Below, piece by piece: positions 39,479-46,876 of a stretch of DNA of 46,977 nucleotides. The number at the start of each line of letters is the position of its first letter. Positions within the stretch are counted from its first letter, which is position 1. Source of the stretch: a virus. The stretch is taken from positions 1 through 46,977 of the IMG/VR virus record IMGVR_UViG_3300010300_000025; one strand, written 5' to 3'. The position numbers and the translations under genes are program-made. The notes under the pieces were generated by a model. That model was not told the origin of the DNA. It did no database searches and saw only the letters and a program-made list of their open reading frames with translations.

Positions 39479-39793
39479 TTAGATAGCCTTACCATCTACA
39501 ATTAGAGTCCAAGACCTATCTCCCCAAAACGCCACCTCCTTTTTGTGCTGAAGTGCTTGTCGTCGAATTGCGTCATTCATCTTCTTACGACGAGCTGTTT
39601 TAGGTTTAGTGTATTCTCTACGAGCTTTACACTCTTGTAACTTACCTGACTCTTTTAATTGTCGCTTGAAGATCCTTAAACCTTTCTCAAGCGCAAAGTC
39701 AGATGAATCTGGGATTTTTACTCCTAATGGAGAGCCCGGGTTAACGAAATCTCTAGGAGTATAACGTTTACCAGTTTTGCGTCTTTTTTGCAT
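39479..39793 (-). CDS. rpsU: Ribosomal protein bS21 homologue
   Basis: A 104-aa protein whose residues 33-84 match bS21: FALEKGLRIFKRQLKESGKL, then ECKARREYTKPKTARRKKMN and a basic helix. Cellular bS21 is usually 55-70 aa; this version has a basic N-terminal extension (MQKRRKTGKRYTPRDFVNPG) and a C-terminal extension (VAFWGDRSWTLIVDGKAI). bS21 is the small-subunit protein next to the anti-Shine-Dalgarno end of 16S rRNA and is loosely bound, so a phage copy could replace it. Phage bS21 genes are known from several marine and large phages. It is a single-gene unit with an early/middle promoter (39821-39854) and its own terminator, inside the late capsid cluster. No ribosome binding site is visible. 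Confidence 0.82.
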   Translation of the reverse strand: MQKRRKTGKRYTPRDFVNPGSPLGVKIPDSSDFALEKGLRIFKRQLKESGKLQECKARREYTKPKTARRKKMNDAIRRQALQHKKEVAFWGDRSWTLIVDGKAI

Positions 39794-39820
39794 ACTTATA
39801 ACTTAAATGATTAATAATAC

Positions 39821-39854
39821 CTAAATATAAGAAATGATTTTCTAAAAGGCAACT
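39821..39854 (-). promoter_or_regulatory. Early/middle-type promoter before the bS21 gene
   Basis: The minus strand reads AGTTGCC, 14 nt, TTCTTATATTTAG, a perfect consensus copy. It is the only one of this class inside the capsid cluster. Confidence 0.65.
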
Positions 39855-39856
39855 TT

Positions 39857-40498
39857 TTACTTAAGTTTTCCTCGTTTAGCATCTCTCTGTAAGTCTTCTA
39901 GAGCATTGATCTGATCTTGGATAGCCATTTCTAAACCAACCCCTCTATACTTAGCTTGCTTTCTTACAGCCATCATAGCAATACGCTTCTCTTCTGTAGA
40001 TGAACCTTCGTTCATGATAGCTTCCATCTTCATAGCTTTTTTGATAGCAGCATCTTTGTTATCTAAATACTCTTCTTCATCTGGTTCGTCAATACCATCA
40101 CCATCCATATCACCTTTATCAGCTTCATGGATATCATAATACTTTCCTAGCTTATTACCCATATCTTCATAAACAGATTCTAAACGTTGTTGTAGTTGAG
40201 TCATCTCTTTTGCAGTTTTTTCAAACAATTTAACAGAGTTAGATACTTCTTTCATATCTCTCTTTACAGTTACACTATCAAACCAATCTTCTGTTTCATT
40301 CAATGCTAAAGCAGATGCACCAGATGCTAATTCTTTTATAGCACCAACCATCTCTTGTATTTCATTAACTTTATAAACTGAAGAAGCAAAATTATTAAAT
40401 TTTGATACTGCATCCATGATAGCTGCTTTATCTTCTTTAGTAATTTGGCGAGTTATTTCTTGCTTTTTATTTTCTTTTAAAATATTTGTTAATTTCAT
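39857..40498 (-). CDS. Capsid-cluster protein with an EF-hand-like DxDxDG loop, 213 aa
   Basis: An unrecognised protein starting MKLTNILKENKKQEITRQIT. It is mostly helical, with probable coiled coil at about residues 75-115. Residues 130-141 (DMDGDGIDEPDE) match the DxDxDG core of EF-hand or thrombospondin-3-type calcium loops, although the usual hydrophobic residue sits one position early. The ATG at 40498 has AGGAG 6 nt upstream and follows the protease stop by 2 nt; a frame extension to 40525 overlaps the protease and lacks such a signal. Position between protease and scaffold suggests a prohead core or internal protein. Confidence 0.68.
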   Translation of the reverse strand: MKLTNILKENKKQEITRQITKEDKAAIMDAVSKFNNFASSVYKVNEIQEMVGAIKELASGASALALNETEDWFDSVTVKRDMKEVSNSVKLFEKTAKEMTQLQQRLESVYEDMGNKLGKYYDIHEADKGDMDGDGIDEPDEEEYLDNKDAAIKKAMKMEAIMNEGSSTEEKRIAMMAVRKQAKYRGVGLEMAIQDQINALEDLQRDAKRGKLK

Positions 40499-40500
40499 TA

Positions 40501-41130
40501 CTACTCCTGATTTGGTAATGCGCATTTACATGTTAAGTCACATAACATCTCATTAATAATACTATTTACTTTACTATATTTGTCAACTGTTTTATGTTGA
40601 ACTGATTCATTAATACCTGATGGTCTCATAAATGCTCCATGTGTAGATGGATTAGATACAAAATCCCAGCATACTAATTCAAAATCATCTTGAACCTCTA
40701 CTGTACCCTCTGCCATTTGCTTAACAGACCCCATACCTCTTGAACTAATACCTAAAGTAATATTCATACCTAGCAGCTCTTTAAGAATATTCCCTGCAGG
40801 TGTAGGAAGGACTTCCACCTTACCATATAAATCATTACCTTTCCACCAAACATCTAACACATTGTGTGATACATTCTGTAGGTTGACAACTGAAGATTCT
40901 GGATGATCTAATTCACCTAGAGCTCTTCGCTGTGCTATTTCTGTTTGTTTATATTTTTCTACTTCACGCTCTAATATATGTTTAGGGTAAACTCTTTCGT
41001 TTTGATTAGGTGCACCAGCTCTTTGAAGAACGCCAGTTACAATAACACGTCCATTATTAGCCACTTCTGATTCTGTAATCATAGCAGGTTCGACGTGAAA
41101 TGGTGTATAATCAACTAGTAGATTTTTCAT
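40501..41130 (-). CDS. Prohead core protease (gp21-like)
   Basis: A 209-aa serine protease of the T4 gp21 type (T4 gp21 is 212 aa), which cleaves scaffold and capsid proteins during head maturation. The motifs are the His block RRALGELDHPESSVVNLQNV, with the catalytic His, and the Ser block GISSRGMGSV; DFELVCWDFVSNPSTHGAFM supplies the conserved acidic segment. The fold is shared with herpesvirus assemblins. GGGAGAG lies before the ATG. It is 1 nt downstream of the 44-aa gene and is followed 2 nt later by the 213-aa gene, all in the late capsid operon. Confidence 0.9.
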   Translation of the reverse strand: MKNLLVDYTPFHVEPAMITESEVANNGRVIVTGVLQRAGAPNQNERVYPKHILEREVEKYKQTEIAQRRALGELDHPESSVVNLQNVSHNVLDVWWKGNDLYGKVEVLPTPAGNILKELLGMNITLGISSRGMGSVKQMAEGTVEVQDDFELVCWDFVSNPSTHGAFMRPSGINESVQHKTVDKYSKVNSIINEMLCDLTCKCALPNQE

Positions 41131-41131
41131 C

Positions 41132-41266
41132 TTATGATCTCTCCCACATTGTTCGTTTTCTATATAAATCGAAGAAAATCCTTGCTAACTCTTTACGAAT
41201 TATGGCACGGATCATTTGCGTATCCTGTGAGGATAACTCTTCTTGTATTTGCTTTTTATCTTTCAT
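41132..41266 (-). CDS. 44-aa protein upstream of the protease
   Basis: A short gene, ATG at 41266 to TAA at 41132. It starts MKDKKQIQEELSSQDTQMIR and ends in a basic helix (RIFFDLYRKRTMWERS). The start overlaps the upstream stop as TGATG and the stop is followed by G-ATG of the protease gene, so translational coupling on both sides strongly supports it. T4 has small internal head genes (67, 68) at this place before gene 21; this may be a functional counterpart, but no sequence similarity is claimed. Confidence 0.68.
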   Translation of the reverse strand: MKDKKQIQEELSSQDTQMIRAIIRKELARIFFDLYRKRTMWERS

Positions 41267-41691
41267 CAAAATTTTCTCAACTTTTCACTTATTCTCAACA
41301 TCTTCTCAGATATCTTATATAAGTTACTTCGTGTTGGCTTCCAGTATTTAGAAGAATCAACACCTTCTTCTGTTTTTAACTTAACATTTTGATTTATTAT
41401 TCTCTCAATAGCAAATAACCTACTATTTATTTCTCTGATAGCGCGATTTACTTTTTGCTTTGAAGTAGCAGAATCATCTTTTTTATAATCTTTATACGTT
41501 GCTTCTGAGATAAATGATTGTTTTGCCATTTTCATAAAATTACTTTCATTAAGATCATCTTCATCATCTTTTTTCTTTTTGAAAGCTTTTGGAGTATTAT
41601 AAGACATACCTGCATGAGTTGTAGATATTTCATCTACATTTTCCTCTTCAAGTTCTTGTATCATATCCTCAATAATTTTATTTAACGACAT
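41266..41691 (-). CDS. Capsid-cluster protein, 141 aa, likely internal head protein
   Basis: An unrecognised protein starting MSLNKIIEDMIQELEEENVD. It has an acidic N-terminal helix, a charged Lys/Asp linker around residues 35-50, and a C-terminal helical region (AIREINSRLFAIERIINQNV, ISEKMLRISEKLRKF). AAGGAG precedes the ATG, and the start overlaps the 287-aa gene by 14 nt. It falls between portal and protease, where T4 encodes internal core proteins gp67 and gp68 (80 and 141 aa). The match in size and place to gp68 is suggestive only. Confidence 0.62.
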   Translation of the reverse strand: MSLNKIIEDMIQELEEENVDEISTTHAGMSYNTPKAFKKKKDDEDDLNESNFMKMAKQSFISEATYKDYKKDDSATSKQKVNRAIREINSRLFAIERIINQNVKLKTEEGVDSSKYWKPTRSNLYKISEKMLRISEKLRKF

Positions 41692-42541
41692 TCTTTAACT
41701 CCTTAATTAGATCATAAGACCTTAGCATAGAAACTAAATGTTTATCTCTAACAACTTTATCATTTTTTATATTAACAAGTTGAGAATTAACTTCTGATAA
41801 TTTTACCTTAACAATATCGTCAGTAACAGATTTAGTTAATTTTGTAATCTCTTTAGAGATAGAGTTTATTTCATTAACCATATATTTTTTAAGTGTAGAT
41901 GTGTTAGAAATGTTATTTATAAACTCTCTTAATAGTGTTTTCTGCTTAGAAGTTAACGTACCATATTTATCGTTAAACTTTTCAAGTAAAATTTTATATG
42001 ATAGTAAACGTAAATCTTTTTCCTGCTTAGAGTACTCGCTAATAATAGATGTAGCTTCTTTTGAAGATTTTTGTGTACCTGTAATATGCTCTACTATATT
42101 GAATCTGTACTTCATTAATTGAGAAGGTTTAATAGAGTTTGATGTTATATGTGACTCTAATAAACTACAAATAGATGCATTTAGTCTATAATTAGGTACT
42201 CTCGATTTAAAGAAATCTTCTAGATTATAATGCTTTTTTATTTCACGTACTAAATTATACTTTTCACGTTTAGATTTACTACGATTAATCTTTTTATACT
42301 CTGATATTACGATATCAATAAATTTCTCAGCTTTAGAATCAGAAGTATACTTCTGTTGCTGAAGTGCTTTGTAAAGATCTAATTCTCTTGAGAGAACAGT
42401 ATCTTTTTTAAAAAATTCTTTAACTATATCGATAGCTGGAGATTTTTTATTGTTAGATAGTGTGTCGGATGTTATTTGACGGGTTAGTAATTCAAATAAT
42501 ACACCAACATTTTTTACTTTACTATGCTTTAAAGATTTCAT
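41678..42541 (-). CDS. Capsid-cluster protein, 287 aa
   Basis: An unrecognised, very lysine-rich and almost wholly helical protein starting MKSLKHSKVKNVGVLFELLT. Its opening (K-N-x-G-V-L-F-E-L-L-T-R-Q-I-T-x-D) recurs in marine T4-like phages between portal and protease genes, always without known function. AGGGAT precedes the ATG at 42541 and a late-type motif lies at 42569-42579. The gene follows the portal by 45 nt. A role in head initiation or in core assembly is inferred from position. Confidence 0.62.
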   Translation of the reverse strand: MKSLKHSKVKNVGVLFELLTRQITSDTLSNNKKSPAIDIVKEFFKKDTVLSRELDLYKALQQQKYTSDSKAEKFIDIVISEYKKINRSKSKREKYNLVREIKKHYNLEDFFKSRVPNYRLNASICSLLESHITSNSIKPSQLMKYRFNIVEHITGTQKSSKEATSIISEYSKQEKDLRLLSYKILLEKFNDKYGTLTSKQKTLLREFINNISNTSTLKKYMVNEINSISKEITKLTKSVTDDIVKVKLSEVNSQLVNIKNDKVVRDKHLVSMLRSYDLIKELKNVVK

Positions 42542-42568
42542 ATTATATCCCTATATATTTGTATGCTC

Positions 42569-42579
42569 TTATAAATATC
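42569..42579 (-). promoter_or_regulatory. Late-promoter-like motif before the head-core genes
   Basis: The minus strand reads GATATTTATAA, 27 nt before the ATG at 42541, in the gap after the portal gene. Confidence 0.58.
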
Positions 42580-42586
42580 AACTTTC

Positions 42587-44347
42587 TTACAAAGAATCAT
42601 CATCTAACAAATTATTTTCATTTAATAAAGTGCTCTTACTCATAGATTTAATTAAACCGTCAAAAGACTCTCTAGCCAGTGGACTACCATTAAATTTATG
42701 CTTTATTGATCTATCTTTGTTTCTTGCGTCTCTACTTCTCGTTTCGGAACCAAGAGGGTCTCTACCTCTAATATGATCTTGTGTTCCATATTTAATACCT
42801 TCTGGTGGTCTACCGATAGGTCCTGATTCTTCAAATGATTCTTCATCATCTTCTTGAGGTCCAAGAGGTGGATTAGCGGGATCTGTACCTTCATCCTCTA
42901 TTGCAGATTTTCTAAATTTGCTTTTTGTATCCTCAATGACATTAGCGCGCTCTCTTTCTATTTCTTCTTTTGAAAGCTCAAATATTTTTTCATAAATCCA
43001 ATTCTCAGATAACATCTGATTATCTTTAATACTATCAGCTAGAGATATTTTTTCGTTCCATAAAGATATTTTCTCTTGTTGGTAAATCATAGAGGAATTA
43101 GTAAGTGTTAAGTTGAAAGCACCTAACTTCTCATCAGTATAACCTTGAGAGTATAAATGAACGATAGCTATTTTAGTAAGCTCTGAAACAACTATTCTCT
43201 GTATACGTTCAATAGTTCTAGCAAATCGAACATCTTCAGCAGCTAAAGTCGCTTTACCTTCTGTTGTTTCATCATATCCTAAAAAAGCTTTAGGAATTTT
43301 TAATGCTGCAAACATTCTATTTCTTAAGTATTCGATATCATCAATACCACCAAACTCCATACCACTTAAGGTATCTATCTCTGTACCACTCTGTCCACCT
43401 CTAATAGGCATATAATAATCTTCCATCATATTTTGCATATTAAATTTAAGATTATATTGACCGGTTTGTGGATCAACGTAAGGTACTTTTTTCATTTTGT
43501 TAATAACCTTTTGCATGTAGTTATCAACTTCCGCAGGTGGTATATTACCTATATCAACCTTGAATACTCGTTTTTCAGGAGCGCGCATAATTCTATGAAT
43601 CATCATAGCGTCTTCCATAAGGGTTAATTGCTTCCAATTTTTCCTTGCACCTTCAAGCATAGATTTACCATAAGGTAGGAAATTAGAATCTGAAAGAAGT
43701 CTGAAATGAGCTACTTCGTAATTTTCATATTCAGTTTTTTCTGTAAATTGATTACCACCACCCATTGATATATCGTGTGTAAATTTTACATATTCTGGTC
43801 TCTGCTCATCAGTACCTTCTTCCCTAACCAATTCATAGGTAGATAATGGTGTAGCGTTTGTAATACCTAACTTTTCTGTTATATCTAACTTAAGGTAAAA
43901 ATCACCATATTTACACATACTTCGGATCCATGGCCATAAATTAAACTCAATGTTAAGTATATCATAAAATAAATTTCTTAATATATCATGAATTTCTTCA
44001 TCTTCACAATTTATACTTAACACATCGCCGTATTCATTTTTCATTGTCGATTCATCTGCATATATATCTAAAGCAGAAGATATAATAGAATCTTCATCCA
44101 TACTTTCATAATCAGTAAATAAATTTATTCTTTGAACTTGAAAAGTTTGATACTGATTATAAGTCATGTTAGTACTAGAACTATGGAGTTTATTATATCT
44201 ATCAACCAATCGATTAGAAGCTAACTTATTAGTAGCTTGAGCTTTATTTACATCGATTACTTTTAATTTATTAGCACCTACTTTTCTTACAATAGTGTTT
44301 GTAGAAAAAAGCGTCTGTAATCTTCCGAAAAATGATTTATCTGCCAT
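42587..44347 (-). CDS. Portal vertex protein (gp20-like)
   Basis: A 586-aa portal protein (T4 gp20 is 524 aa), which forms the dodecameric ring through which DNA is packaged. Typical gp20 segments are NLFTDYESMDEDSIISSALD, YADESTMKNEYGDVL, FDILNIEFNLWPWIRSMCKY-like (DILNIEFNLWPWIRSMCKYG), HRIMRAPEKRVFKVDIGNIP and DDIEYLRNRMFAALKIPKAF with the following LGYDE. The C-terminal ~110 residues are polar and probably disordered (QEDDEESFEESGPIGRPPEG). AAAGGAT precedes the ATG. It is 9 nt downstream of the terminase, in the same order as T4. Confidence 0.94.
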   Translation of the reverse strand: MADKSFFGRLQTLFSTNTIVRKVGANKLKVIDVNKAQATNKLASNRLVDRYNKLHSSSTNMTYNQYQTFQVQRINLFTDYESMDEDSIISSALDIYADESTMKNEYGDVLSINCEDEEIHDILRNLFYDILNIEFNLWPWIRSMCKYGDFYLKLDITEKLGITNATPLSTYELVREEGTDEQRPEYVKFTHDISMGGGNQFTEKTEYENYEVAHFRLLSDSNFLPYGKSMLEGARKNWKQLTLMEDAMMIHRIMRAPEKRVFKVDIGNIPPAEVDNYMQKVINKMKKVPYVDPQTGQYNLKFNMQNMMEDYYMPIRGGQSGTEIDTLSGMEFGGIDDIEYLRNRMFAALKIPKAFLGYDETTEGKATLAAEDVRFARTIERIQRIVVSELTKIAIVHLYSQGYTDEKLGAFNLTLTNSSMIYQQEKISLWNEKISLADSIKDNQMLSENWIYEKIFELSKEEIERERANVIEDTKSKFRKSAIEDEGTDPANPPLGPQEDDEESFEESGPIGRPPEGIKYGTQDHIRGRDPLGSETRSRDARNKDRSIKHKFNGSPLARESFDGLIKSMSKSTLLNENNLLDDDSL

Positions 44348-44356
44348 TTTTATCCT

Positions 44357-45940
44357 TTATATAAGCCATGTTATATCTTCTTGCTCATCACCGAGATTCA
44401 TTCTCCATGATTCATGATTATTAGTATTCGATTGTCCATAAATACCATCGTAACCAGAAGAGCCCATTAATCCAATAGCTCGCTTATTTAATTCTAATCC
44501 TTCATTACGTAGTTTTAAAGCTGTATCTCTGACATACATAGCGATAGCAAATGCCATAACTAAATCATCGTTGTAACCTTGTTGAGCTTCAGGTCTACTA
44601 CCTTTCCATATAAAGACAAAAAGCTCATCAATTAATCGTTTTGATTTTATTGAACAGGCTTTTTCTCTAAAATAAATATCAAGCTTGGAAACTAAAAGTG
44701 GTCTAGTTCGACTAGATGTTGTAAAACCAGGCACCATTTGTGACTTATCTTTCATATCATAGCCTTTACGTAATTGAACCTCAGGATCTACAACACCATC
44801 ATGCTTATAGGTATAGTATAGATTTCTATACCCTCTATCTATAGCTGGTTGGATAGCTGCCCATCCGATGTTAGCATTTTCAATTACTAGTAAAGCTTCG
44901 TTATATTCTGTAGCAACATTGACAAGCATGTTACCAAATTCTTTAACACCAATTTGGCTTTTAAATTCAGCTACTTGTGTGACAGTCTCTATATCAATAA
45001 CATGGAATGTTGAAAAGTCAGCTCCATCACCACGAGCAACATCGGCAACAACAATATAATCTTTAGTGTAATCAGGATACTCCCATATCCACATTGCACC
45101 ATCTACACCTCTACGTTCAATAGGTTCAATACATTGATTGTTTCGATACCATTCTAATAATGTACCAGGTATAACTGTTGCACCAGAAGATATAAAATCA
45201 CAATCACATTCTTGCGCGGCTTGATCTTGACCTAGAATAACATCTTGTTCATCTCTCCAAATTTGATCTCGTTCAGGATGTACAGTCCAGTGAAGTTTAA
45301 TAGTATTGAATTTATTTTCACCTGATTCAGCTTTCATCCATGTTCTATGGAAGAAGTTACCAGTACCGTTAGGTGTTGAGAGTACGATTGATTTACCACC
45401 AGTTGCTAATGTTTGTTGAGCAGAAGTCCAGATATCATCAACCTTATCAATAAAAGCAGCCTCATCTATTACTAGTAGTGATAGTGCTTCTGAACGACCT
45501 GCGTCTGGGGAACTTGATACGGCTTTAATTTGAGATCCGTTTGCCAAACGTAATGATAATTTATTATCTTCTAATACTTTACCTTTCAACCAACTTGGTA
45601 AGTAATCATGCATTACACGTACTTTAGTAACCAAGTTTTTAGCTGTCTCCTGCTTGATTGCAATAACTAAACAGTTAAAATCTTCGTTAAAAATCATTGA
45701 CCATAACGAATAACCAGCAGTTAAAGTTGATATACCTAACTGACGGGATTTAAGAATGATATTATAATCATGATCTTTAAATTCTAGTAGTGATTGTTCT
45801 TGGAATGGGTAGAGATTAAATTTAATTTTTCCTCGTACCGGGTGCTGTATCATACAGTATTTTTTCATAAAATATACTGGATCTTTAGCACACTTGATAT
45901 ATTCAGCTGCTACTACTTCTTTAATACTTTGTTTAGCCAT
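44357..45940 (-). CDS. Terminase large subunit (gp17-like)
   Basis: A 527-aa packaging motor. The ATPase part has the Walker A variant LKSRQLGIST (63-72), Walker B LSLLVIDEAAF with Glu160, and the coupling motif LSTPNGTGN. The C-terminal RNase H-fold nuclease shows VVADVARGDGADFSTFHVID, IENANIGWAAIQ and YNDDLVMAFAIA with its acidic ligands. T4 gp17 is 610 aa. A late-type motif lies only 5 nt before the ATG at 45940, and no Shine-Dalgarno sequence is visible, so the message may be nearly leaderless. The small terminase gene is not in the window. Confidence 0.95.
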   Translation of the reverse strand: MAKQSIKEVVAAEYIKCAKDPVYFMKKYCMIQHPVRGKIKFNLYPFQEQSLLEFKDHDYNIILKSRQLGISTLTAGYSLWSMIFNEDFNCLVIAIKQETAKNLVTKVRVMHDYLPSWLKGKVLEDNKLSLRLANGSQIKAVSSSPDAGRSEALSLLVIDEAAFIDKVDDIWTSAQQTLATGGKSIVLSTPNGTGNFFHRTWMKAESGENKFNTIKLHWTVHPERDQIWRDEQDVILGQDQAAQECDCDFISSGATVIPGTLLEWYRNNQCIEPIERRGVDGAMWIWEYPDYTKDYIVVADVARGDGADFSTFHVIDIETVTQVAEFKSQIGVKEFGNMLVNVATEYNEALLVIENANIGWAAIQPAIDRGYRNLYYTYKHDGVVDPEVQLRKGYDMKDKSQMVPGFTTSSRTRPLLVSKLDIYFREKACSIKSKRLIDELFVFIWKGSRPEAQQGYNDDLVMAFAIAMYVRDTALKLRNEGLELNKRAIGLMGSSGYDGIYGQSNTNNHESWRMNLGDEQEDITWLI

Positions 45941-45945
45941 ACTAT

Positions 45946-45956
45946 ATATAAATATA
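45946..45956 (-). promoter_or_regulatory. Late-promoter-like motif before the terminase gene
   Basis: The minus strand reads TATATTTATAT. It ends 5 nt from the terminase ATG and overlaps no gene. Confidence 0.5.
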
Positions 45957-45975
45957 TATTAGGAAGAAAAATTAT

Positions 45976-46371
45976 TTACTTCTTACCTCTTTTTTCCATA
46001 GTACGGCCACCGAAGTATGCACCTATTACTGTTATAAGAACTAATTGGAGTAGATCTGTCCACTTCTCTTCAACTTGGAATGATATTGCGCCTGCATCTA
46101 TAAAGATCATAAGAACTGTCGATACTACTAAAAATACTAATACAAGTGGTCTAACATTCTTAGATAGCCAAGAATCAGAATTCATATCTGCTTTCCACCT
46201 ATCAGTAATATTTTGCTCCATTTTAGTTTCATAATCAGAGATTAGCTGTTGCATTTTTTGTTTTGCTTGTAACTTCTCTTCTTCAGTCGTTGTTAGGTTA
46301 TCTAATACACCTCCAACACTTTGTACTAACTCTTTAGCACCGCTTGAAAAAACCTTCTTTAAAATACTCAT
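45976..46371 (-). CDS. Holin-like membrane protein (GTA_holin_3TM type)
   Basis: A 131-aa protein with the layout of the gene-transfer-agent holin family: an N-terminal amphipathic helix, a central coiled coil (LTTTEEEKLQAKQKMQQLIS), the segment DRWKADMNSDSWLSKNVRPL, and two membrane spans at about residues 74-93 (PLVLVFLVVSTVLMIFIDAG) and 106-122 (LLQLVLITVIGAYFGGR), ending basic (MEKRGKK). Trp, Ser and Arg-Pro before the first span are family hallmarks. Holins open the inner membrane at lysis. It is just upstream of the terminase, and AGGAAA precedes its ATG. No endolysin gene accompanies it here. Confidence 0.78.
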   Translation of the reverse strand: MSILKKVFSSGAKELVQSVGGVLDNLTTTEEEKLQAKQKMQQLISDYETKMEQNITDRWKADMNSDSWLSKNVRPLVLVFLVVSTVLMIFIDAGAISFQVEEKWTDLLQLVLITVIGAYFGGRTMEKRGKK

Positions 46372-46372
46372 T

Positions 46373-46876
46373 TTATTTCCTATCGTCGAAACGTCTTAAT
46401 TTTTTATTTTTATCATAATAGAATACTATTTTTTCTAATAACTCTTCATGATCCATAGTTTCAGCTAAACTATCATACATATCTTTAGCTATTTTATATA
46501 CACGTGAACTTTTAGGAGCTTTTAATGCAGTACGGAGTTTAACAGCATTACCTGTATCAGGATTATCAATACGTCTGTCTCCATGAACTTTTCGAACATC
46601 TAACTCTTCTAACTCACCAGCTGGTTCTTGCATAAGAGCTGCGTTAAATGCAGATTGTACCTTTTGTACTACCTTATGCATAGCAATAAGCTCTTTTTTC
46701 ATTTTTTCACGCTTAGCAGGATCTTTTTCAGCTACAAACTTCTTACGTAACTGCTGCTGCTTTAATTGAACATCGTAAAGTGCTTCAGTAGCTTTCTTGA
46801 ACTTTCGAGACATTGAAGCTTCAACTATACCTTCTATTTCTTCATTAATAATTTCCATTAGTTTACTTCTTTTCAT
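46373..46876 (-). CDS. Hypothetical helical protein, 167 aa
   Basis: An unrecognised protein starting MKRSKLMEIINEEIEGIVEA. Residues 20-85 form a charged, coiled-coil-like region (KATEALYDVQLKQQQLRKKF, REKMKKELIAMHKVVQKVQS); the C-terminus is polar and basic (KNKKLRRFDDRK). Its stop is 1 nt before the holin start and its ATG overlaps the end of the upstream gene by 14 nt, so it belongs to the same operon. Nothing identifies a function. Confidence 0.62.
   Translation of the reverse strand: MKRSKLMEIINEEIEGIVEASMSRKFKKATEALYDVQLKQQQLRKKFVAEKDPAKREKMKKELIAMHKVVQKVQSAFNAALMQEPAGELEELDVRKVHGDRRIDNPDTGNAVKLRTALKAPKSSRVYKIAKDMYDSLAETMDHEELLEKIVFYYDKNKKLRRFDDRK

Noticed and set aside
41100-41351. 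Two overlapping plus-strand ORFs of 60-80 codons
   Set aside because: They lie opposite the coupled 44-aa, protease and 141-aa genes, have no ribosome binding sites, and resemble no protein.
36735-45956. TATAAATA on the plus strand as ordinary T4 late promoters firing rightward
   Set aside because: They would point away from the gene each precedes, and no plus-strand genes exist here. Position just before minus-strand genes supports the opposite orientation.
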